Below are positions 42,650-54,600 of a stretch of 64,000 bases of DNA, one piece after another. Positions within the stretch are counted from its first letter, which is position 1; each line of letters begins with the position of its first letter. Both the position numbers and the translations under genes were made by a program. The notes under the pieces are model-generated. The model was not told the origin of the DNA, ran no database searches, and saw only the letters and a list, made by a program, of their open reading frames with translations. Source of the DNA: Caprimulgus europaeus (lineage: Eukaryota; Chordata; Aves; Caprimulgiformes; Caprimulgidae). The stretch lies in contig OU015539.1 in the NCBI GenBank assembly GCA_907165065.1, forward strand, positions 1,302,001 through 1,366,000. Reading direction: 5' to 3'.

Positions 42650-45600
42650 TTATTTCTTTTTTGGGAAGAAGCTGAAGCGTTTCTCCTTGTCCCTGCGGGG
42701 CAGGGGGGGCTCGGGGGGGTCGGGGTGGGGGCTCGGGGCAGGGGCAGGCTCTGGCTCTTCCCCCCGTTGCCCCCCGACTCGCTGATGGCCGCGCTCAGCC
42801 CCCGCAGCCAGACCTGCAGCTCCTCCTGCGGGCACGGGCAGGGGCTCGGGGGGTGGTCCCCTGGCCCCCCAACACCTTCCCGGCCACCCCAGGTGGGTGT
42901 CGTCCCCCCCCCCCCCCAGGTGATGCCGGCTGCACCCCAGCTTCCCCAGCACCCATGGACCCCTGGACATCACCAGCCCCTGCCATATCCTCATGGCCAC
43001 CACTAGCCCCCCACCCCATGACCTCATGGCACTCCTGGCCACCCCACGTCCCCTGGCCACCACCAGTGTCCCTGTGTGCCCTGGACACCTCTGACCACCA
43101 CCATGTCCCCTGGGCACCACCAGTGTCCCCAGTGTCCCCTGGGAACCACCAGTCACCCTCTGATCCCCTGGACATCACCAGCCACCTCGTGTCCCCCCTG
43201 GGTACCACTAGCCACCCTGTACCCCACCAGGAAGCCACCAACTGTTCCCCTGGGTACCATCGGTCACCCTGTGTCCCCCCTGGGCACTGCTAGTCCCCCC
43301 ACCCCTGTCCCCTGGGAACCACCAGCCACCCTCTGACCCCCTGACCACTGCTGGCCACTCAGTGTCCCCTGGGCATCTCCAGCCACTGTGTCCCCCAGGT
43401 CACCACCATGTACCCCTGGGCATCTCCAGCCACCCCGTGTACCCCAGGCCACTGCCACATCCCCTGGGTACCACCAGCCACCCCGTGTCCCCCCAGGCCA
43501 CCCCTCACCTCATCCTTGCCATGGAAGAGCCACTCGCTGCCATTGCTGAGCCTGGGGACAAGAGCGCAGGTGCCAGCGAGGCACGTGCCACCCCCTGCCG
43601 TGCCACCCCGTGCTGTGCCACCCCGTGCCGTGCCACCCCGTGCCGTGCCACCCCGTGCCATGCCACCCCGTGCCGTGCCACCCCACGCCAGGACCTTACC
43701 GCAGTTTGAAGACGTGTTTCTTCTTCTTGTAGCCAGCGGCCACCTCACAGAGGGCATCTTGTAGCCCCAGGGGCTCCTCGCCGTGGCACGGTAGCCCCAA
43801 CGCCCGGCTCTTGGCATCCTTGAAGAAGGCGAGCTGGCCCCCCCGCAGCACGCAGTACCGTGTGCTCCACGACCTGTCACCGCACCGTCCCGTCAGCGTG
43901 GCACCGCCACCGTCCCCTGCCACTGCCACCGTCACCGCCACTGCCACCGTCACCGCCGTGCCTACCGGTTGGATGCCCGTTTGGTGGCCGCCTCCAAGTC
44001 GTGCTTGCGGCCGAGGTAGCCCTCCAGCTGGATGCTGCAGCCACGGGCCGGTAGCGTGGCTGGCTCCTCTGACTCTTGCCGTGGTGGCCGTGGGCTTGGT
44101 GACACCAGCTCATCGTCACCCGTCATCCGCGCCAGCTGCCGCAAAGCAACGGCTGTGTCACAGCGCGGTGTCACCGCCGGCCACCAACGGCCACATCCTG
44201 AGCTCCTGCCCCCTCCCGTGGTGGCATCCTGCACGTGGGTCCCTGTCCCCAGTGGGGATTCATGGTCCCCAAGCCGGTGGGTGCCAGCTGGGTGTGGGTC
44301 ACCCCCACCTCTTGGTGCCAGTGACAGGGAGCTGGTGGCTACTGGGAGGACCCCAGTGAGCAACTGGGACCCAGTCCAGCCCTGGTCCCCCACCAGGTTT
44401 GGGGTGACGGGTTGAGCTGAGCCAGGCAAACAGCCCTGGGTGACACCCCCATGTTGTCCCCTGCCCAGAGGGCTTTGGGACAGTGAGGGACATTGGCAGG
44501 CAGATGGGGGCTGTGGAGGTCCTGCGGTGTGTCCTGGTGAGAGGGACAGGAGGAGGGACACTGTCCCTGGCAGCTGGGAGGTGACCATGTCCCCAAGCAG
44601 GCGGGCAGAGAAGGACTCTGTCCCCAAAGAGGTGAAAGTGGCTGTGTCCCCAAGCAGGGCTGAGGGGGACCCTGTCCCCAAGGAGCCAGAAGATGCTTGT
44701 GTCCCCAAGAAGGAAGAGAGGGACCCTGTCCCCAAGCAGACAGAAGATGCCCGTGTCCCCAAGCAGGCTGAAGGGGACCCTGTCCCCAAGGATCCAAAAG
44801 ATGCCCATGTCCCCAAGCAGGAAGCAGAGGACCCTGTCCCCAAGCAGGCAGAAGAGGTAGAAGGGGCTCCTGTCCCCAAGCAGGCAGAAAGCAGCACTGT
44901 CCCCAAGCAGGCAGAGCATGCAGGAGGAGCAGAGAGGCTGGCAGGGAGCACAAGGTGGGTGGCACATGGGGTGACAATACCCCGAGGGTGGCAATGCCCT
45001 CTGGGGTGACAGTGTTCCTGAGGGTGACAATGCTGTGTGGGGTAATGATGCCTTGTAGGGTGACAATATGCTGTGGGGTGACAATTCTCCAGGAGTGACC
45101 ATGCCTTGTAGGGGGACAATACCCCAGGGGTGATGATGCCCAATGGGTGACAATGTCTTTGCAGGGTGACAATGCCCCATGGGGTGACGATGTCTTGCAG
45201 GGTGACGATGCCCCGTACAGTGATGATGTCTCTTGGGATGATGATGCCCCTTAGGATGATGATGCCTCCCAGGGTGACATCCCCATGGGGTGACAATATC
45301 CCTTAAGGTGATGATGCCTGGCAGGGTGACATCCTCATGGGGTGATGATGCCGGAGAAGAGCCACCCTGCTCGCAGGGCTGGGTGCTAGGAAAGCTGGGT
45401 GCCACGGGACCGTGCCGTGTCCCCGTGGGTCCTTCTGACACCGGTGACAGGGAGCAGGGGTGCTCCAGGAGCCAGGGCGAAGGGGACAGTGCAGCACCCA
45501 CGTCCCCACCCAACCTTTTTGGGGTCATTCAGCATTTATTCAACTCAAGGCAAAGCACAAGGTGAGGGCTGGGGGTGTGGGGAGCCGTCGGCACGCCGCG

Positions 45601-48600
45601 GTGACGGTGACAGGGTCTGCCAGGAGCCTGTGTGACATGCAGGGACACTTGTTTTTTGGATGCTGGGGAAGGAGAAAGCTAAACTCAAGAACTGACCGGC
45701 TCTGGTCCGTCGGTGGTGGGCAGAGAAGTGTCCTGCGTGCTCGTGTCCTTCCTCTTCTCCTCCTCTTCCTCCGACCTGCAGCAGGGAGGTGACCTGCTCA
45801 GTGTCCCCAGCAGCGCCGTGTCACCCTCAAAATCCCCATCCAGCCACAGTCCTGCAGGGACCAGGGACTGGGTGCTGCTCCCTTGTCCCCCCCCAGGGAT
45901 GACCTTCATCCCCGCTCCTCATCTGCATCAACCTCCTGCTCCAGAATGGCTCAAAACCCCCCCAAAAGCTTTGAGAAAGGGGATGTGGAAACGACGCCGG
46001 TGGGACGGGCACTGCGGGCTGCCCCTGCCCGAGCTGCTGCTGCGGGCACTGGGGATGGCACCGGGGATGGCACCGGCGTCTCTTACCCGGCCTCCAGCTC
46101 CCCGTCCAGATCCAGGCGGTAGTCGGGACCCTCGGGGTGCGTCACCCCGTCCCTCGCCAGCCCCTCGCGCAGCGTCCGCCCGCCCAGGAGCTCCAGCTGC
46201 CGGGGAAGGGGATGAAGGCGTTAGGGGGTGGTGGGGACATGGGGTGGGGAAACTGAGGCACAGTAAGAGGCAAGCCAGGACTGGACATGCCCCATCGTGA
46301 GCCTTCCTCACCGTGGTCAGCTTCCTCAGGGCGGCGATGCGCTCCTCCCAGGTGGCCGAGGACTTCTCGAAAGCTTCGTGGCGCTTGAGCAGCTTCTCCA
46401 CCGCGTCCACCGTCTGCCCGTAGTCGCTGCTGGCCAGGTAAGGCTCCTGCGCCATGAGCCACGACTCGGCCACCGAGGCGTCCCGGGAGAACTGGCACAC
46501 CTCCAGCACTGCGGGCAGGGACAGGGACAGCTCAGCCCCCTGCCATCACCACCACTGCCACCACCACCCCCCAAGCACAGCTGCGGTCCCCTCCGGCACC
46601 ACCGGCACACTCACGCAACCGCAGCTGGTCCCAGCGCTGCTCCCACATCTCCATCATGGCTTTCCTCTTCTCCACCAGCTCCATCAGCTTTGCCTTGATC
46701 TACAAAGGGACATTGTCACGTGGTGACCCTGGTGGCACCGTCCCCACCGTGCCACACAGCTCCGGCTGCCCTCACCTCCGGCGAGTCCTGGTGCTTGCGC
46801 TGCAGCAGCTTCTTGCCCAGCTCAATGCAGGTGGAGAAGTTCTTGCCCCGGGCGTCCACCTCAGCTCTGATGCCCTGATGGTACTTCATGAGCAGCTCCA
46901 CCGAGGAGACATCCCTGGAGACAGAGAGGTGATGGTGGCAGTGCTGGTGTCGGTGATGGTGTCGGTGATGGCATTGAGACCAGGTCCTGGTGAACAGCAC
47001 CAGGTGCCCATCAGGCACAGCCATACCTGGGTTTCTCCTGCGTCTCGATCTGCCGGACGGTGCTCTCCATCCAGGAGAGCAGGTCCCGGGCCATGCTGAA
47101 GAAGCGATGCTTGTCAGCCGTGTCCACCAGCCGCGCCCGGCGCCCGCTGCACGCCTCCAACAACGCCCGCAGAGCTCGTGCCACCTCCTGCTCCTGCTCC
47201 TGGATCCCGGCTGCCTTCTCCCCGGCGTAGGCTGTCTGCAACCGCGCCGCCGTCTCCCGGAACTGCTGCACCTGCGGAGCCGGAGAGCGCGGAGGACGGT
47301 GAGTGCCGGCGGCGGTGCCGGGTATCCCCACCGGCAGCGGAGTGCAGCCCCACCGGCAGCGGGGTGCAGCCCCAGCGGCAGCGGGGTGCAGCCCCATCGG
47401 CAGCGGGGTGCAGCCTCACCGGCAGCGGGTGCAGCCCCAGCGGCAGCGGGGTGCAGCCCCCCCGGCAGCGGGGTGCAGCCCCATCGGCAGCGGGGTGCAG
47501 CCTCACCGGCAGCGGGTGCAGCCTCACCGGCAGCGGGTGCAGCCCCCCCGGCAGCGGGGTGCAGCCTCACCTGCGTCTCCAGCAGCTGGAGGTCACGCTC
47601 GAAGGCGCTGTGCATACGGTGAAAAGCTTCCACCGTCCCGGCGTCCTCACCCAGGTCCTGGGGCAGCTCCTGCCGCCGGGTGGCGATGAGGGTCAGCAGC
47701 TCAGCACCGTCGTAGAAATATTTGTGGAGGTCGTAGGAAGCGGCCAGGAGCTGCATCCGGGTGTCGATCAGCTCCAGGAGGTCAGCCCAGCTCTCGTTCA
47801 GCCCGTCCTTCCACTCAGCCATGGTGGCTGCCTCCGTGTGCCCCGCGTCTATGAGGTCCTCGATGGTCAGGTTCACCCGGTCCACGCGTTCCTGCCCCAC
47901 GCTGCCCGTCTCCCGAGCAAACTCCCGAAACTTCTCCCGTAGGAGCTGCACCAGGAGGAGAAAAAGTCAAGTTTACCCCCCAAAACCACCCACACCAGCA
48001 CCACCAGGCCCATCCCAGCACCCTCACCGTGACGTGATCCAGATCCTGCCCCATCTCCTGGGAGGAGGCGACCACGTCGCGCTCGGCGATCCACTGCTCC
48101 AGGTCCTCCACCTCTCGCTTCAGCTGGAAGAGGTGGGACATGTTCTCCAGGCGCCGGCGGCGTTCCTCGGCCGCCTCCTTCAGCCCCGCGTAGTGCTTGT
48201 CCACTTGACCCTGCAGCCGGATGATCTGCTCCCTGCGTGGCCCCGGCACACAGACACCCCAGTTCTCACCCAAGAAAAGATGTCCGCGACCCCATCCGTG
48301 TTGTCAGCTGGGGAGGGACCCACTCTGTGCTCACCACGTCCCTCTGCCACCACCTCCCCCTCGAGGCAATGCCACCCAGCCGGAGTGAGGCACCGGGGTA
48401 GCCACTGCCACCGGAGCTCCAGCTGAATCACCCACCCATCCCAGTGTTGAGGGTACAGAGCTGCCCCAAGGGACAGGGGACACACAATGGTGGCACCTAC
48501 CCCTCTGGGTGGCCAGCAGAGAGCAGCTGCTGAGCCCTCCCTGCCAGCTCCTTGATGGTTTGGCCGTAATCCTCGATGTTCCGCTGCTGCCGGACGTGTC

Positions 48601-51600
48601 TCTTCAGCATCACCAAACAGCTCTCCTCGTCCTGCGGCACAGGAGACACCAGCACCCATCAGCACCCAGCATGGCCATGGGATGAGGACCAGGGTCCAGT
48701 CCTGGCACCTATCCTGCAGGCACGTCCTGCCTCTGCCCGGTGCAGTGGGAAGCAATGGTGAGCTCAGCAGGGTATGGCATGGCACAGATTGCAAAGGTCA
48801 AGCATGGCATGGGATACCCTGTATGGCACATCATGCCATGTAGTGACAAGGGATGGCATGGGATGACCTGTAATGGCATGGCAAAGGCTGGCATGGAATG
48901 GCACAGCATGACCTAGCATGGGATGGTGTGTCATAGCATGGCATGGAATGACACAACATGGCATGGGACGGGCAGCGTGTTATGGGATGGCATGGAATAG
49001 TACGGCATGACATGCTGGAGGATGGTGTGTCATGGGACAGATGCCAGGTAATGGGGTGGCATGGGATGGATGCTATTTAATGGCACAGCATGGCATGGGG
49101 TGGCATGGCATGGCTTGAGATGGCTGCCATGTAATGGGATGGCATAGGGTAGATGCCATTTAATGTCACAGCACAGCATAGGATGGCATTTAATGGCACG
49201 GGATGGATGCTGTGCAATGGGATGGCACAGGATGGGATGGATGGTATCTAATGACATGGCACAGCATGGGATGGTGAAGGATGGGATGGGATGGGATGGA
49301 TGCTGTGTAATGGCACAGCATGGCATGGGATGGGATGGATGCCAGGCACCAGGATGGCATGGGATGATGCCGTGGGATGGGATGGGATGGGATGGGATGC
49401 ATCTAATGGCACAGCACGGTACAGGATGATGCTGAGCAGCGCAGCACGGCACAGCCCAGGTTGACACAGGATGTCCCAGCACAGAGCCACCCCCAAGACA
49501 CTGGGGCACCACGCAGAGCCACCCCTCACCTTCGGCTTCTCCTCAGCCCCCATGAAGAGCTCCTGCTCGCTGACCCAGTCCTCGGCCTCGCTGGCATCCA
49601 GGTAATACTGCTGTGCCTCGTCTGCCTCCCGCAGGCGCCGCTGCCGGGCGGCCACTTCCTGCTGCAGCGCCTCCCACAGCCCCCGCAGCTCCCGCACCCG
49701 CTCCTGCAGCTCCGGGCTCGGCTCCTCGCCTCCCGCCGTCACCTCACCCCGGCTCAGCACCTCGGCCAGGCGCGGGGCATGGCCCGCCAGCTCCTTCTGC
49801 AGCGTCTGCCGGCGCGGTGGGTGGTCACGGTGGGGCTCACCCATGGGATGGGTGGCCCCAAGGGACCGGTTGGGGTGGTGGGTGATGTCGCTGCTCCCAT
49901 TGCTCACCTCGTTCCTCTTGGCCAGGCGCTGCACGCTCGGGAGGTCGGTGCCATGCTCTGTCGACCGTGCCAGAGGCAACCGCTCCTGCACCCACAGCTG
50001 CAGGAGAGAGCACCCACTGAGCACCACACAGCACCCATGGGTGCACCCACCACACCAGACCCCACCGCGGTGATGATGCTCACTGTCTCGTCCTCCAGAT
50101 CTCGCCCGAGCTGATACGTGGCCTTGGCGTTCTCCAGCTCCTTCCTCTTCCTCTCCAGCGGCTCCAGCAGGTCAAGGAATTGCTGCCGGAGCTTCTGCTC
50201 ATGCCCATCGGTATCCGGGACATCCCCGGCAGGGACAGGGCCCTGCCACCCAAGCTCCTCCAGCTCCTTCATCCGCGCTCTCACTTGCTCTTCCAGTCTC
50301 TGGTGGGGAAGAGCCGCATGAGCCAGGGGTGGCTGAGCCCAGCCAGGGACCACCCAAGGCACCATCCAGCACCTCAGACCCCAAAGGGTGAGGTGCCAAC
50401 ACCCTTCTGCCTCCCCAGCCGCCTGGTTGGCAGTGCCACCACCCACCGTCAGCCTCTTCAGCAGCAGGTTGGTGGCGGTGAGGTCCTTGGCGTGCTCGGC
50501 AGCGCGCAGCTCCTCCTCGGCCCGGCCCAGCCAGCTCTCCAGCTCCCCGTAGCTCCGGGCGTACAGCGTTGAGCGGTTGGCTTCCAGGAGCCGCCGCCCC
50601 CTCCCTCAGCGGCGCGGCACAGTTCGTCCCACCGCGCCCGGAGCTTGGCCAGCTGCCGCGCCACCACCTCGCCGTACTGCGGCTTGCGGCTCACCAGGTC
50701 CTTCCCCTCCTGCCGGGAACACCAAAGAGGTTGGTGGGTTCCACAATGCAGCTCCACGCCGGCACGGGGACATCCCACCTGGTGCTGGCACTCACCGCCT
50801 CAATCTTCTCCAGCCAGCCCTGGTTGGGTGCCAGCTCAGCCATGAACGCCTGGTGCTTCTGCCACTTGCCATGGAGACCACGGGCTTCACCGTAGGAGAC
50901 ATCCTGTGCCGTCAGCATCTTCTCCTCCACCCAGGCATCGAGCTGAGGGCGAGAGGTGTCAGGGCTTGGCGGGTGGTGACCCCCCGGTGCCACCAGCCGT
51001 GCCATGTCCCTACCTCCCGGCAGCTCTGCAGGAAGCTCTGCAGCTCGTGGTTGTCCTGCAGCAAACCCGCTGCCTCCTCCACTTTGACCACGATGTCCCC
51101 GTGCCTGGCAGGTGACCAGAGATGGGCAGAGTCAGCCCAGGTGACCAGAGATGGGTGACATCAGCCCAGCTGCTCACATGCTGCCCACCCACCAGCCCTC
51201 ACCGAACTCACCGCTGCTGGAGGGCCTGGCACTTCTCGGTGATCTTCTCAGAGAAGATGTTCCCCTCGGCCACCAGCTTGGTGCCACTGGCCACCGCCTC
51301 GGTGACCTTCTCACCGCTGCTCTCCACGCCGGCACGGAAGTCCTGGAAGCGGCGCAGGGCGGCAGTGGATCCCTCCAGCGTGGTGGGCAGCTCCAGGTGT
51401 GCCAGCATGTACTCCTGGAGGGGGTACAACGGGTGGTTGGGGGCTTTTTGGGACACCCAAGAACCAGGACCCACCCTCTGGGACCCTCCTTGGGCACTCA
51501 CCTGGTTGGTGAGGAGGATCTCCGCCTGCTTGGCATCACGGAGGAACTCTTGGAAGCCGCGGCACTGGGTGAGGAAGCGATGCCGGGTCTCCGCCATCCT

Positions 51601-54600
51601 GCCCAGGGCAGCCCAGCCGGCTTCCACGCCGCGCAGGCGCTGCCGCAGCCCCTCGTACTGGGGGTCCGTCTGCTCCCCCACCACCCGCTCCCCGGCCTCC
51701 GACACGGCGGCGAAGGCGGCCGCGTGCTCCTTGGCATCGCGCCGGGCGGCCTCGTGCCGCTGCAGCAGCTCCTCCGCCTCGGCCAAAGAAGCCGGGACCT
51801 CGTCAGCGGCCGCCACGGCTTTCTGAGCCCCGAAGAGCCACGCCTGGAAATCATCCAGGTCCTGCAGGAAGCGCCGGAGCTGCCCGGCTTCTCCCAAGGA
51901 AGCCGCCTGCTCTCCCAGGGCCTCCTGGAGCTCATCCCAGGCGGCCGTCACTGCCGCTAGCCGCTCGGCCACCTCCCCGGCCACCTCGGGCCGGTCCTTG
52001 GCCAAGTGATCCGCCTGGGAGCGCAGGGTGGCCAGACGGTCCTCGGCGACCACCAGCTCCCGCTCGATGCCGTAGAGCTTGCGTTGGGTGGCCAAGACAC
52101 CGGCCAGGTCCCGGCCCAGCTCGGCGGTGGCCTTGACCACCTGGGCTTTGCTCTGCAGCCACTGCCGGGTCTCCTCGCTCTCCAGACGGTAGTTGAGGAG
52201 ACGCAGCGCCGAGCCCACCGCCCGGCGACGATCGGCCGCCAGCTCCCTGAATCGGTCCCACCTGTGGGACAGAGGCGGGTGGCAGCGGGGGATGTTGTCC
52301 ATCCCGGTGTCACCCACTCGCCCCGGTGTCACCCACCACCGTACCTCTCATTGAGCTGCTCCTGGCACTGCCGGACCTGGGGGCTGCGTGGGTGCCCGCT
52401 CGCCAGCAGACCATCCGCTGCCTGGTTGACAGCAGCAATCTGGGAAGCCACAGTGGCCATCTCCTGCTCCAGCCCATCCAGCCTGCAGGGACAACCAGGC
52501 TGAGAACGGGCAGCAACTCGGGACACAGCATCACCACCACCACCACGGGAGGAGCTCCTACCTGTGCTGCGCCACATCCAAGTCCTCCAGCGCCTGGGGG
52601 ACCTCCAGCTGCCCCAGCCAGGTCTCCTTGGCCCCCATCCAGAGGTGGCAAGCATCGCTTTCCCCAAACACGGTGTAGAGATCGAGGGCGTCCTGCAGCT
52701 GACGGCCCCGGCGCTCGGCCAGTGCGGCCGCCTCGGCGTGCAGCTCCCGCAGTGCCGCCAGCCGGCTCTGCGCCTCGGGGCCAGCCCGCAGCTCCGGGGG
52801 GAAGCCTTCTGCTCGCTTGGCCAACTCCTCCAGCTGCTCTTGGGCAGCCGCCATCTCCTCCAGCAGCTCCCGGTGTTGCCGCAGCAGGACGCGGGTGTGG
52901 GATTCATCTTGACCCAGCTCTTGGGCGGCCGCTCGCCGCCGGGCATCCCGCAGCCCCTCCGCCAGCTCCTCCGCCTCCGCCTGGAACTGGAAGAAGCTCT
53001 GAGCCTCCCGCAAGCCGCGCCGCCGGAAAGCCACCAGCTCCTCCAGCTGAGTCCACAGCTCCCGCACCGCCGCTCCCCGCTCCCGCAGCCGCCCGCCCGC
53101 CCGGCCCGTGGCCGCCAACCCCTCTCCCGCCGCCAGCGCCCGCTCCAGCCGGCTGCCCCGGGTCTGGAGCTCGGCCTCGAAGGCAGCGTGGCGGCGCTGG
53201 AGCAGCAGGACACCCGGCAGGTCCTTCCCGAAGTCCAAGGAGGAGTAGAGCTGCTCCTGCTCCTTGATCCAACCCTCTGCCTCCTCCAGCTCCCACAGGC
53301 AGGTCCAGAGGGACCGGGATTGCTCCAGCAGGGATCTCCTCCGGGCTGCCAGCGCCTGCAGCTCCCGCCGGCACAGCTCCAGGTGGCTCACGCGGTCCCG
53401 GATGACTTTGGGGTCGCAGGGACGGTAGCCTGGCCGGGGAGCAGGATGGGTGCCCATCAGCAGGGTGTCCCACCTTCCCCCCAGCCGTGCCATGGCCCCG
53501 GGTACCCCGGTGTGTCCTGCTGTGCCCACCTTCGGCGTCGGCGAAGCGGAGGGCAGCGGCGCTGATGGCCCGGGTCTTCTCGGCTTGCAGGGCCATGTCA
53601 CGTTCCAGCAGCCGGTGGGTCTGCAGCAGCTCCTCCGCCTCCAGAAGGTGCTTCCCAGATTCCGGTGATGCCAACTGTACCTGCAGGGCAAAGCTTTGGC
53701 CATCACCCACCACCACCTCCAGCATCTCATCTGCCCACCCCACCATCTCATCCACCTCCCCAGGGTGGTGCCACCAATACTCTGACACCAAGACACCCCA
53801 CTCATGGTGACACCCAACACCCACAGCTCACCTTGACCTCATCCATCCAGTCGATGCTGTGGAGCATCTCCTGGAAGAGGTGCTGCAGGGCGAGGTTCAT
53901 CTCCAGGCGCTGGCGCCGGGCAGCCAGCAGCTCCAGGAGCTGCTCCCAGAGCCGCAGGATGTTGTCCTTGCGCCCGTTGATGCGTTGGATATCGTGGTAG
54001 CCCTCCACCTCCAGCTCCCTTGCCACCGCCTCGATGGCCTGCACCCGCTCCTTGTAGGCGGCCGTGTCCGTCTCGATGGCTTCATGCTTCTTCTTGGCCG
54101 CCTCCACCGCTGGCAGGTCCTGGCCAAAGTTGTCCTGCCCAGGCACAAAGACTGTGGTGAGGCTCCAATGAGGTGCCTGGGTCACCCCAGGGTGAGTGTC
54201 CCCAAGTCTTACCTGGGCCACCAGCCGCTGGTTCTCGCTGAGCCAGGCCTCCCGCATGGCCGCTTTGCGGTCGAAGCGCCGCGCCAGCTGCTCCAGCTTC
54301 TCCTGCCGGATGAGCTCGGTGCGCAGCGCCAGCTCCCGCTCGTGCTCCGCCTTCTCCAGCTGCTCCCAGGCCTGGGGGAAGACAGCGCTGGACAAGGGTG
54401 GCACCCATGTGTCCCCCACACCCACCCATGTCTTGTTCTATGGGAGAGTCCCAACATGACCTGTGGGTTGGGGAGCATGGGTGGAGGAACCCAACCTGCT
54501 CTGGGATGGACTCAATGTGTCCTGCACTCGAATTGCCTTGGGAGATGGACCCCAATTGCCCCAGAAGATGAACCCAACCTGCCCTAGGACCATTAGATAT

